A DNA stretch of 64,000 nucleotides from Karstenula rhodostoma CBS 690.94 (Eukaryota; Ascomycota; Dothideomycetes; Pleosporales; Didymosphaeriaceae): NCBI GenBank assembly GCA_010093485.1, contig MU001492.1:2341122-2405121 (forward strand). Direction: 5' to 3'. The notes under the pieces were generated by a model. That model saw only the letters and a program-made list of their open reading frames with translations, searched no databases and was not told the origin of the DNA. Below are positions 53,551 through 64,000 of this stretch, piece after piece. The position numbers and the translations under genes are program-made. Numbering within the stretch: the stretch's first letter is position 1; the number at the start of each line of letters is the position of its first letter.

Positions 53551-56500
53551 CCGAGGCGTGGCGTGGCGGCGGGCACACGCTCGCTGCAGGACACCACTCG
53601 AGCCTCGCAGGTGCTGCTCGTTCGCGATGTAGACTGTCGACGGTGGACGAGCGACGCAGGCTCGTCATGTCCGCACTGCACCCTCACTGCGCAGGCGCTC
53701 GAAGCGTTCGCGGCCAGCTAGCAAATTTCGCCTAGCTGGCGTCCACCGCAGCAACAGTAGAGTTGGCCGCCACCGAGTTGACGTACTGTCCAGCGTAGCG
53801 TGACGGTCAAGGCGCTGCCGTGCGACCCTGCAGCTTATGCTCCGCTGCTCTGCTCTGAGCCTCCATCGCCCATCGCCGGCCACTGACGACCTGGCGTGCT
53901 GGACAAAGGACTGCTTCCCGACCACCGCTTGGAGCGCCCTCACTCGCTGGGGCCGGCTGCAGGCGATGTGCAGCGGAAATGCTACTGCACTCGGAACCCT
54001 CTTAGATCCTCTTGGCACCATGCCGTAACCCGTGAAGGTCAACCTTCGTCGCGAGCTCGCTGCGGCTCGGCCATGGTTCTCGCATGTCGCGGCGGCTGCA
54101 CTCGTGGTGATGAGCATCATCTAGTCTGGCACTGGACGCTGGAGACACAACATGCCGAACCATTACCACAGCACCGCCGTTGCTACGGCGCCCGAGGCCT
54201 GCATCAGTATATGAAGATTGACACTGTTTCACCGTGCAGACGAGGCCTCGGCTAGCCTCTTCGGGGTCGCTCATTTGCATTCCATCCGCACTTCGCGACC
54301 AATACCCAGCCGAGCCCTCCGATGCAGCCATGCAGGGGTTCTTGATCCTTACCCCGAGCGTGAGGCCACCGACAAGCGTTTGGTTGCCACACAGAAACAG
54401 GATGCGATAGACGAAATGCGGAGAAGATGGCGAAAGAGGCATGCTGATCTACTTGCGTGATCCGGATCCGAAGGCTTCGTCTAGCACCTCTGCGACCACC
54501 GGTTGCCATCGCGATTCCTTGCGGGCGCGACACGTCGGACCGGAGCAAAAACTTGCAGAAATCTCTTGGACGCTCGGTATCCCGGCGAGATGAAGCGAGG
54601 CCGTGATCGTCTTGACCATAACAATCGGCCGCTAGATGCCGTGACGTCTCTAATCGCGCACCGCTTGAGCCGCTTGATCCTCGTCTCGTCCTTGTCCCAG
54701 TGGCGCACGTCAGATGCCACAGCAGATGCGAGGGCTGCATCGAGCTCTGGTCGACGTGTTCGGCGTTCTAGCATGCGGTCTAGGCGGCCATGGAGCCTTG
54801 TCACGCAAAAGAAATAGCCCAGCGCGCAGAAGTACCACGCCTATTCGAGCATCTGGAAGTCGGAAACGGACTCGAGCTCATGCGCCACGCAATCGAAACG
54901 CACGTCGAGATGGAAGCGTACCATGATGGCAGTTCTCGATTAATCTCGATTGCAAGGATACATGCTCGCACAAAACAACACGTCCATTTCGGTGATGTTC
55001 AGGGACCTCGGCAAGCTAATTTGCCAGAGCCGCCCACTGCTCCCAATGCAGTAATCCCAATGTTACCAACCTCTTCGATTTTCTTTTCTCGCAAATTGCC
55101 CCTCCGCGCATCCCGAGTCGAAGGTAATAACGTCTGCCAGATCTCGGGCCGTGCTGGAAGAGTTTCCATGAGCACCCGCAAACGTCACACAAAATCCGAC
55201 ACGGCGGGAATCTTTGCATCTGTGCTTTACGCATGCACCACAAGCAGATAGCAAACGTGGTGGCATGTTCAGCATTGTGTATGCATGGCGCGTGGAGACT
55301 GGTTACCCATTCCAGTTGCTGGAGACAAACGTGCAGAGTTCGTTGTTGCCGGAACAGCGGCCGGGCTTGCCTGTTGCCGTCTAGCCGCCAGATGAACGAG
55401 GAAGCCAATGATCCACTATGGAGAACACAAGAGCACGCGCAGGATAAAGTGTGGGGTTCGCCAAAACGTTACAAACCTGCTGCTGTGGCAGTGCTACACC
55501 CGCTCGCTCGGCGCTACAGGTACTGGCTCAATGTGCCAAGTCCTGTTAGCTGCGAACAGACGACGCTGTGTCCTCGCCGCCAGGCCCGGCGTCATTGGCT
55601 TTGTTTCGTCGGCAGAGTTGACATTCCTTGCCCGCAGCGGCGCAGCTTAACGTCGATGACGTTGCTGCACCCCTGAAGTCGGCAAACCGGGATTTACGGA
55701 TCCTGGGAGATTAAAATCCGCAGCCAACTTCTGGCAGTTGCGAAGTCGTCTATTACCGGTATAAGGATGCGCGCATTGCCGGACATGTCTTGCTTATTCT
55801 GACGATGCAGTTGCCTCGTGTAGCTTGGGTAACCATCCAAAACACTGACCGGGGTGTCGTAACGCCAAGATTGCCAATCCAGAGGGAAATTATCAATTTT
55901 GACAACACTCGAAACAACACGTAAACACCTCGCAAAGCCGCACCAAGGTCAAGACGTCTCCGCAACCCATGGTTGTCCGTTTACAGTAATCCCTCCTGAA
56001 TGTTGGCCTGCATCCTATTATACCTTTTCGCATACACAGTATCCGTTCGAGCATTCCGACGCAGCCTTCTGACCTCATGATCGTCAATGGGTCCACGGGC
56101 TCACGTCTTCGACACCGTGTCAGGCGCATGCTTTTTGCGAGCTATAGTAAAACCTGGCCTTGAGCATCCCGCTCCGTCATGTGAAGCGAACGGGTACTCC
56201 TTCGAGTGGGGAAGACTGGGCTGCATCACCTAGCCACCCAGCACTCGAGTCTGGCGTCAACAAAGCAGACGTCGTAACCGGTCCTTGTTCAGGAAGCTTT
56301 ACACCACCCAGCTGAGCGCGAATCGTACACATACGGTGGTGCACGCCAGCGACGCTGTTCCCAGAGAAAAACCATGAGGTGGAAAAAGCCGCGTGGTACG
56401 CTTGCCGTTTGCGGCACGCTCAGATCATCGGCGGTTACTCCGCGACGCAGGAACAGGACCCGAACCGGCCGAGCGAGCGCGAGGATACAGTTACTCAACC

Positions 56501-58281
56501 ACGGTACTGGAGCAATCAGGTACGAACCCAAACAAAGGAAGTGTCACCTTGTCCTCGTCACGAATACGTGCGTTCGCAAGAACATGCTCTAGACCCTCGC
56601 GAGGCCAGCCATCATATCCGGCGCATCCGTCGTGGCTGTCTGATAACGCGCTGGAAAGCGTAAGTGATTGAGATCGTACCTAGTATTGGTAGTCGGGGTG
56701 TTTGACTCGTGGTGGTGGGTGAGATGAGAGCGCCACATCAGCGCTACGTCTTGCTAACACGCCGCGCACACCGTTCTCAGCATCAGAGCGATTGCCTTCA
56801 GCTTGGATACAACCGTCGCTCGGTCAGGCGCCGTGTTCTGCGTGGAGCTGCCAAGATGGCCTGGTGCACCCCAGACACGCCGCTGGCCCAACAGAAAGTC
56901 GTACTGCGGGGAGACTTGCATACATGTGAAACGGTCTGCCGAGGCATCTATTCTGCGACTATTCAAACGTAATCTTTACATTCGGCACAATGGATGGCAC
57001 TGGTCTCCGCCTGAACCTTTTTGAAATCGTACCTTCTGCGGACACTCTTGGTGGTGGGCCTGATAATTGCTATGCCATCGAGGAGTCTCTTACCACGAGT
57101 GTGCCCCTTGAAGCTAATTGAACGATCCCTTTGGACATAGCGAGACCTTGAAAGATCCTCCACCGTTACGATCTCGCTATGCCGCTGCCAATATCATGAC
57201 AGCCCTACGAGAGAGAAAATCCGAAGACTTCGTAGATACCTAAGAACATTCACACAAAGAATATACGTAAGAGGACATGCCGTAGATCAATATCCCCACC
57301 ATTGTTTATGTCTTTCAAGCACTCATCGTATATGATCAACCACCAGTTTTTCAGCCCTGGCGTGTAGTACTGGCTGCTTTGGTCGAATTGAAAGCTAACC
57401 GCTGAGACCATCGTTTTTATCAAAAGATATTGAACGAATGGCAAGGTCTCAAAAGCCCGAACAGCGCGAACAGGTTGCCGTCAGCCCAGTTAGAAACCCC
57501 ATGGGAAACAAACAACCAAATAGACATAGATGAATATCTATACTCCAAACCAGGCTGCTCGTTGTCCGAGGCAGCTGAGACAACCCAGCTTCCCCACTAC
57601 AACGTCGATGGTATGTCCATCCCATCGGCATGCGGATACAACATCAAGACTGACATACTTACCCTCACCCTGCCGTCCGAGTCTTAGCTCATCGCTTCCC
57701 TCACGTACGCTGCATGCCACTTAGACCAGTCTTCCCACCCAGCAGCGCCACACTCACAACATCTTCGCCCTCGCCGTTTGCCTAACATCCGCAGCATGTT
57801 CTAATCCCCTACCCAATGCCACACAGCACCACGCCCCATCCCCAGCTTCCCACAGAAGCTATACATCTCCACCCCTACCACAACTTCTGTACGCATTTCC
57901 AGCCGGCGATACAATGTTCAGCAGCACCACACGCACATCTCCCTCCAGCTTTAATCTCAGCCCGACGTAAACATACCATATACCACCCTACCCCATGTCA
58001 TATACACCCCAGAGCTATCCATCTATCCACGAAACATCAGCCCCAAACCCCACCCATCCCAACGACGTAGGTAGAAGCCCTCCACGCCTTCCATCGCGTA
58101 ACCGAGCCATCCCCACCACGAGCGCCACCCCACGCAGCGGGAGTCCATGCGCCCCGCCGCACAGCACGGAGCCCCTTGATCCCCTACAAAAGAGTGTGGG
58201 GAGGACGTGCGAGCCCCAACTCGGGCGACAGTTGCCGTCGCAGATGCCGTGGTAGAAGACAGAATCCTGCGCAGGTCCTAC

Positions 58282-58282
<1 letters not shown>

Positions 58283-58313
<31 letters not shown>
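58283..58313. repeat. tetranucleotide microsatellite (CCAG)n
   Basis: About 7.75 uninterrupted copies of CCAG in the gene-poor region. Confidence 0.95.
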
Positions 58314-59096
58314 ATACGAATTTCCACGCCAACTAAGGCGATGGCAACCGTTGTGCAACCGGACACACGCTCGCACATCGCAATAGGTACCTACCCATAC
58401 AGTTACTACCCCCATCCCATCACCCGTGCATGCATGCCGAACCGCAGATCTTAACCCCCCCATCAAACAAGCGCGCGTGCCTCTCGAAACACCTCCGACG
58501 CACATGCTCGGACCAGCGTCATTCGCGCGTTTCAGCGCCGTCGGACGGGGGGTTCGAAGAGATAGGCGCAGGGGATGGGGATTGTGATCGGCGGGGAGGA
58601 GAGGAGGATCGGACACTGATGGGCGGAGAGTGGGTGCGAAATTGGTCGCTGGGTCAAATTGGAAGTGAGCTGTACTACCTACACGCCCGGAATGTCCAAG
58701 ATAAGGGAAGATCGCTACAACAAGTGTGTTTATCATTCATGTATCCGTAGCCGCAATCACATGCTGCTCTTGGGGTGACTGACCCATTACCAGCCGTGCC
58801 TCATCCCGTTGACAAGCCCAATCCATGCGTGCATGACCCTCAAAGGAAAGAAAGAAACAAAGAAAAGGGTATCTTGAGTCCAGACGACAAAACGGGAACG
58901 TATCAGAGAGCTTCTCACAATGAGCGCTCGCACCGCCCAGCCTCCGATAACGCCCCTACGCCATCATTCTCAAGAGCGAAATGCGTGAACCTCCCAAACG
59001 CCATTCAAGTGCACGTCCGTAATCAAAGAATTTGCCCGATCATCGTAGGTCAGTGTTACCGTCAGGTACCGCACTGCGTGACGACGAACGCTGCGC

Positions 59097-60248
59097 TCAA
59101 AGCTCCATCTTCTCCGTGACGCCCTCGCTCCAAGTGCGCACGTTGCTTGGCATGCGACTTGTCTCGCGGGACATCTCACGTTCCTTGAGACTCTCAACGT
59201 CGCTGTCGCCGTCGCTAGACCAGTACTCGGCACCCATGCTCGTCTCGTGACCTGCCTCCCAGTCCTCTTCATCTGCATCAACAATGTCTCCGGGGTGATC
59301 GATCACCATGTTGTCCAACTCATCACTGTCACCATACGCTTCCAGTCCCTTCTTCGCCTGAGCACCCAGCCAGTACTCGGCACGCTTTCTGCTGCCGGCA
59401 TTCGAGCTGGTCTCGTGCTGGGCCTGTTTGAAGCGCGTGATGAGGGAAGTAGGCACGGATGGCGAGTTTGAAAGCGAGGATATGCCGCGAAGGTAGAAGT
59501 AGCAAACCCGCTTGCGCTCCTTGTTGTACAGGAAGCAGTGGTGGCTCCATATAGCGCCATCGTCTGCAAAGGGATCATCCGAGGGCTCCCAGGCGTAGTA
59601 CTCGCAGTTGGCCATATCCATCTCGCTGTCCACGAGCTGCCATGAGCGTGGACTCCATATGGGCGAGCCGAGTGGGGTCAAGGCGCCGGCAGGGAGCCCC
59701 TGACTGTAGACCTGTGGGCGAAGGTAGTACATGGTCGTGTCCACCCTGTGGACGAACGACTTACGCGTTTCACGACGGAACTCGTCAGGGTTCAGCGTGT
59801 TCGCGAAGTCGTAGTCGATGTGGGTCGCGTTGAGCGTCGCGATAAGATAAGCGAAGGTATGGCGATTCGCCGCCTCGTTGAAGCTGCCAAAGGGGGTGTC
59901 GCGGGCGATGTTGAGCTCGTCGGAGAACTGCGCGGCAGATCGTTGCGGCAGGTGGGCGACTGCTGCGAGAAGCTCCTGGTGGCGCTCTTCGAGGGTGCGC
60001 TCGATGCGCTTGTAAAGCTTCTTATCGCTACCTGCGGCCTTGATAGTCCACACGTCGCAGCCGCCGATGACGGCCGAATCCGGGGTGTCGAAGTTGAGGG
60101 CGAGGTTGACCTGCGGTTGGTGAGTCTGTGTTGCAAATGCATTCTATGGTTGATGGTACCTACCTCGTGGAGCGCGCAAAGGTCGAGGTACTGTGCAAAG
60201 TCAGCTACATCATCGACTCCGCTTATCGCATCCAGTGCTCACCTTCAT
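59097..60248 (-). CDS. MAF1: Maf1, repressor of RNA polymerase III
   Basis: Global negative regulator of Pol III transcription that acts downstream of nutrient/TOR signalling. Exons 60248-60243, 60190-60164 and 60110-59097 give 348 aa. The first coding exon is 6 nt (Met-Lys), joined to YLDLCALHE and then VNLALNFDTPDSAVIGGCD, the conserved N-terminal A box. WTIKAAGSDKKLYKRIE follows, then the globular core: FGSFNEAANRHTFAYLIATL (in parts FGSFNEAANRHTF and YLIATLN), DYDFANTLNPDEF, LYNKERKRVCYFYLRG and EAYGDSDELDN. The C-terminus is acidic and Ser/Arg-rich, possibly a phosphorylation region. The tiny first exon was found because the family begins MKYL or similar. Together with RPL5 in this window it is a ribosome-economy gene but is not linked to it. 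Confidence 0.95.
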
Positions 60249-61390
60249 CGCGTCGGTTTCGGGCGCTGGGCTGTCGTGTCTCTACGAATTACGCGGTCGC
60301 GTGCGGAAATGCAGTCTTTACTACGACGGTCGGGTCAGCGCAAGCCGTGGCTCGCTATCGGGGTCCTTTGTCCGGGTGGGGTTGTCCTGCGCGAGCCGGC
60401 ACAACGCGTACACACTGCTCTAGGCTGGCTGCAGAGAGTAGAATGTGCTTGTTGTACGGCCAGACGTGCGTCTAGCAGGAGGAAGGCATGTAGTATCGGG
60501 ATGCTGTTGTAGTGGTGAGGCGGGCGGTGGTGTGAGTCGCAGCAGCCGTGTTGCGGAGGCGGTGATGTTGGCAGCTGGGCTAGCTCCTGGCCCCGCTTTG
60601 GGATTGGCCAGCTGTTCGACCAACGATGAGACGACAGCGTGCCGGATGGGTCCTGCGTGACAGGCGATTCGACCTCGATGGCTGCGTCAGTATGCGCATA
60701 GCCGGCGTAGGCTGGTCTCGTCGGTGAGTATGGCCGGCGCCGGTTCGGGATACATCGGAATGACCTGTGGAGACGACAGCTCACGCCGATGAACGGTGCT
60801 GAGGTGCTGATCGACTTTCGCTGTGAAGTAACCACGTTAGAGCACGTACAAATCATCAATCAGAATGTCAAGGCAAGGGTGCAAGTCTCGATGGCATGAT
60901 ATGAGGATCACGTTCGAGTCTGATAGAACCGCTTGTGTCAAACCTAGCCGTTGCGACGTAGTCGCTAGCCGTAGGTGTATAATTCGTAGATAGAGTACAT
61001 CCACCGCTGCCTGCTCAGCAAGGCAAGGCAGCAGGTGGTGCGTTCTCCAAACATCCCGTGGACCCGCGCTTCGAATGCTGTCCGCCTTCGTTCCGGGCCC
61101 GCCCTTGACAGGATGTGTTTAGCAAAGCCAATGCCGCAGTCAGCACAAATGGTATACCGCTCGCCAGTCAATGTTCTCCTCGCCGTTCGCCAAACGCCTT
61201 CAATGCAATCCGTGGTGGGTAATCGTGATGATGGCTTAGTAGATGCCGCTGTCCTTCAGCCGCTTTTTGAACTCATCTGCGTCCTGCGCACCGTGCGGAG
61301 AGAGTTAGCGTATATCTTGGATGATGTGGCCAGAGTCGTCGCGAAACCCCGAGCGCTTGGTATATGGTAGTATGCGCTCCAGCCCGTACA
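60249..61390. other. intergenic region, MAF1 promoter
   Basis: 1.14 kb between the MAF1 start and the AP-1 sigma stop, both on the minus strand. No recognisable gene, tRNA or repeat. Confidence 0.5.
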
Positions 61391-62090
61391 CTACATGATC
61401 TTGGTCACGATATCATCCTCGGCCTGACACAGGACGGCGTCAGCAACCGGGCTAAACCTAGGAGGAGAGTGACCTGATCCTTCAACTGAGACCTGCATCA
61501 CTCACCTCCATGTCCTCCAAGCTGTCTTGCTGCCCTATACACCTGAGCACATTCTTCTTACTGCTCTCCTGCAGTTCGCCAGCAATCAGCAGCTCGTCGA
61601 GGATGAAGTAGGCCTTCTGGAAGTTGAAGATGATGTCGAGCTCGCAGACGTTGCCGTAGTACTTGTCCATCTGCTCGACGTAGCGGTGGACGATCTCGAG
61701 GGCAAGCAGCTCATTGTCGGCGGAGTCACAGCCGGCGATGAAGAAGAGGGAGGCGTATCGGCGGTACACAACTTTGGTGTCTGGGCCGCCTGTCAGCTGC
61801 GAGCGAGAACATGTGTTCAGCTCACCGACCTTTGTACTCTAGAAAGTTGCACATGCGGGTGCGGCGAGCAAGCACCAGCTGCGCAACATCCTTCACGATC
61901 TTGGCCTTCTCTCTGGGTGCCAGTGTAGTGAACCACTTGGCGAGGCGCTGCAGCTGTTTAGCACACGAGCTGCATAACTCCTAGCGACGACATACGACTT
62001 TGCCCTGCCGCGAGAGCAGAATGAGGTATCTGTATGCGTCAGTAAGGGCTGCATGCCGGGCTTGGGCGGAGAGGCTCACTTGATGGCCAT
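61391..62090 (-). CDS. APS1: AP-1 clathrin adaptor complex sigma subunit
   Basis: Small subunit of the AP-1 adaptor that recruits clathrin at the trans-Golgi/endosome. Exons 62090-62080, 62029-61996, 61953-61830, 61780-61506 and 61423-61391 give 158 aa, the normal size. Sequence landmarks: [75 protein letters not shown] and [10 protein letters not shown] at the end. The third intron is read with acceptor CCCAG at 61781, because it gives EYK-DTK; the nearer AG would insert Gly-Gly-Pro and leave only a 40-nt intron. The last exon (33 nt) replaces a read-through stop after MEV. AP-1 rather than AP-2 is indicated by [15 protein letters not shown] and [11 protein letters not shown]. Confidence 0.93.
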
Positions 62091-62491
62091 GGCTATGGTC
62101 GTTGGGAGGAGGGTATTGGAGTGCGCGGTGGCCTGTAGAAAAACGGAGGTTCGGGGCGATCACAGACCAGCCAACCAACCCCGCCGTCAAAGCGCTCGCA
62201 TTGCACCCCGCCAAACACTCGTTCAGTGCCTGTGAACGTCTTGCTCTGAATAACAAATCGCTTTTTGCTTCTACGACTGCTCTGCTAGCTCAACGCACGC
62301 GACAAGATCCACCGATACGACTTGGATTGGTCCCCCGTCGGGTCCTGCTTACAAACGCCCCTTCGACTTTGCGACCGCGGCTCCAGCGTGCCTTTCTCTC
62401 TTATCCTTGACTTGACAGCCTCGAGAGCATATCCCCTGGACACAGATATCATAAGGAGGCAGAAAGACTCACTCGAGTCTGCACAGACACA
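62091..62491. promoter_or_regulatory. shared divergent promoter region, APS1 / glutamate-cysteine ligase modifier
   Basis: A 401-bp spacer between divergent start codons. I looked for a Yap1-type TTA(C/G)TAA site, expected for glutathione genes, and did not see one. Confidence 0.6.
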
Positions 62492-63493
62492 ATGAAGCTC
62501 ATCCTCTCTACCTCGTAGGCACCCCGCGCATCCTCCTAACCACCCACTTACCATTCCAGAAACATAATGTCGGGCGGACCGTCCGTGATACGGCGGCATA
62601 CCTTTGAGAAATCAAACACAGAACTCACCTCCTCCCTGCGCGCAAACTTCACCGCGCACCGATCCTCCCCTCCCACACCCACCACCACCAACGGCGACGC
62701 GGCCGCAACCCGTCCAAAACCCCCGTTCAAATCATGGACGACCCAACAAGAAAACACTCTCTGGATACCCACCCACACGCCCTCACCTCTCTCAGAACCC
62801 CGCGAGTCATACGACATAACCGTCAAGCTCTTCTACCTCCCCAACGTTCCCGCCGATACCCGCCGCGTCCAGACGCGCGAAGCCATCGACCTCGTCCTCA
62901 AAGAGCTCGGCACATCCTCCATCGACCTCCTCATCGTCTCCTTCCCAGGCATATCATTCGACGCCGACGACGAAGAATCCGACCTCGACGACCCGCCGTC
63001 TGCGCCCGCCTCCCTCGCTGACGATGGCGACGCAGACGGCGCGCCAGAAGACATAGACACCATCGTCACCACATGGCACACGCTCGAGAAGCTGTACGAG
63101 GAGGGGCTCGTCAGCAAACTCGGCATCTCCGAGTTCGGCTGCAGCAGGCTGGAGAAGTTCCTCCCTCGGACAACAGTCAAGCCGAGCGTCGACCAGATTA
63201 ATGTGCGCGACTGCTGCGTCGTGCCCAAGCCGTTGATCTTGTACGCGAAGCAGCAGAAGATCGAGCTGCTGACGCACAACGACTGCACGAATGTGCTGCC
63301 GCGGGGCACGCTGAGGGATATCCTGGGATCGGGGGAGAAAGGCGTGGGCGTGCTGGCGGGAGAGAAGGACGAGGGGGAGAGGTTACGGGGAGAGGTGCAG
63401 CCGCAGTGGGTGGTCAAGTATACGGCTGTGGTGAAGGATCGGGGGGTCGTAGAAAGTAAGGGGTATCTTGCGGTTGCGGAGCTGAGTGAGTAG
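62492..63493 (+). CDS. GCLM: glutamate-cysteine ligase regulatory (modifier) subunit
   Basis: Aldo/keto-reductase-fold partner of glutamate-cysteine ligase, the first enzyme of glutathione synthesis. Exons 62492-62514 and 62560-63493 give 318 aa. The short first exon encodes MKLILSTS and joins to NIMSGGPSVIRR, which fits the family start better than the internal ATG at 62567. AKR-like landmarks: ITVKLFYLPN, IDLVLKELGTSSIDLLIVSFPG, then WHTLEKLYEEGLVSKLGISEFG (in parts LEKLYEEG and KLGISEFG), VDQINVRDCC and LLTHNDCTNVLPRGTL, the last being the modifier-specific LLTHND-type segment. An acidic loop (DADDEESDLDDPP) interrupts the barrel. No catalytic redox activity is expected. Confidence 0.92.
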
Positions 63494-63554
63494 GGGGCAT
63501 CTACCATTACGGTCGCTGAAAAGATGTATGATGGTAATGGATGAAGCGCTACAA

Positions 63555-63977
63555 CTAATACACAATCTGATCCGCCCAACACTCCACGCACTCTTCTCCT
63601 AGATCCCTGCGCACCAACGTGCTCCCGCAACACCAACACACGCCGGCAAACATAGCCGGATTGAAGTCCCGTGGGAACTGCTTAAGTTCTTTCTTATCAG
63701 AACTTTTACCCTTACTCACATCGTTGGAACTTCCCGCCGAGTCTCCCTCCCCACTCCGCGCCGTTGGGAACGGCGTCAGCGGGCGCGGCGGATGCGAACG
63801 AAGCGGCTCGAGTCGTCGCTCAGGCTCTGTAAACGACGTGCTTCGCCCGCGTGAGCTTTCCCCTGGCGCAAAACTATCGTCGTGCTGGGTAGGCTGTTGC
63901 GTATAGTCTTCCATGCGCATGTCGGTTTGAGTATCTGGGGGCGCTTGATTTGGGTTGGGCTTTCGAAGTTTGGCCAT
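63555..63977 (-). CDS. small protein with C-terminal CxxC-type motif, unknown function
   Basis: Single-exon frame of 140 aa starting 23 bp from the window edge. Residues 1-100 are polar and disordered (TQQPTQHDDSF, RSHPPRPLTPFP). The last 30 are ordered-looking: FNPAMFAGVCWCCGSTL then GEECVECWADQIVY. The four Cys in two pairs (CWCC and CVEC) could bind zinc. I do not recognise a family by name. It is convergent with the GCLM gene, with 61 bp between stop codons. Confidence 0.65.
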   Translation of the reverse strand: MAKLRKPNPNQAPPDTQTDMRMEDYTQQPTQHDDSFAPGESSRGRSTSFTEPERRLEPLRSHPPRPLTPFPTARSGEGDSAGSSNDVSKGKSSDKKELKQFPRDFNPAMFAGVCWCCGSTLVRRDLGEECVECWADQIVY

Positions 63978-64000
63978 ATCTGCAGTTAGGACTTGTGGGC

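Larger units (their letters stand above)
52751..59096. other. 6.3-kb gene-poor region
   Basis: No gene I can support. The first ~650 bp, G-rich on the + strand with a purine run near 53245-53285, are probably promoter and 5' UTR of the preceding minus-strand gene. Many overlapping ORFs of 60-190 codons occur but none shows a domain, consistent composition or splice-linked extension. It contains two microsatellites (53493 and 58283). From ~57.2 to 57.5 kb the sequence is locally AT-richer. The last ~400 bp are Maf1 3' flank. Confidence 0.5.

Noticed and set aside
53169..53735. 188-codon ORF spanning the (GGCACT)n array
   Set aside because: Its length comes mainly from the stop-free microsatellite and G-rich sequence; no conserved motif, and other frames are equally open.
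61790..61829. 40-nt intron model with the nearer acceptor (CTGACAG) in the AP-1 sigma gene
   Set aside because: It inserts Gly-Gly-Pro before DTKVV; the next AG gives the family's EYKDTK sequence and a 49-nt intron.

Overview
The window looks like nuclear DNA of a filamentous ascomycete (Pezizomycotina; Dothideomycetes is my best guess, not proven). Genes run on both strands, are split by short GT-AG introns of about 42-152 nt, several with CTAAC- or CTGAC-like branch sites, and include fungus-only families: a GPI-anchored GH72 glucanosyltransferase, a DUF1749 esterase, a T3HN-reductase-like SDR and an Mhp1-type cell wall protein. I found no prokaryotic, viral or organellar features. I read splice sites by hand; every complete spliced gene model given closes in frame.

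Layout. 1-7 kb: SMUBP-2/Hcs1 helicase (-, runs off the left edge), divergent from an endonuclease III homologue (+), then a multi-pass membrane protein of unknown function (+). 7.6-15.7 kb: Mhp1-like leucine-rich-repeat protein (-), ribosomal protein L5 (-) and divergent Arp2 (+). 15.7-22 kb: gene-poor, holding one small unknown gene and a 0.37 kb inverted-repeat element. 22-30 kb: YGR210C-type GTPase (-), Gel-type glucanosyltransferase (-), Sso-type t-SNARE (-), DUF1749 hydrolase (+). 30.3-39.5 kb: a 9 kb gene for the bridge-like lipid transfer protein Fmp27 (-). 40.3-44.2 kb: a secreted FAD oxidoreductase (-) and an SDR (-) either side of an AT-rich, repeat-bearing island. 45-53 kb: SurE-type phosphatase (+), a coiled-coil protein (-) and a large disordered protein (-). 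52.8-59.1 kb: a 6.3 kb stretch with no recognisable gene. 59-64 kb: Maf1 (-), AP-1 sigma adaptin (-), glutamate-cysteine ligase modifier subunit (+) and a small Cys-rich protein (-).

Functionally these are mostly unlinked housekeeping genes: DNA repair, translation and its Pol III control, actin branching, vesicle traffic and exocytosis, lipid transfer, wall remodelling and glutathione synthesis. The parts most worth a second look are a family of related inverted-repeat ends at 20.7, 21.0, 26.7 and 48.8 kb, the accessory-looking 40-44 kb island, the in-frame minisatellite in Fmp27, a 10-nt internal microexon in the GTPase, and three stop-free introns whose lengths are multiples of three. I did not find a clearly new multi-gene system.
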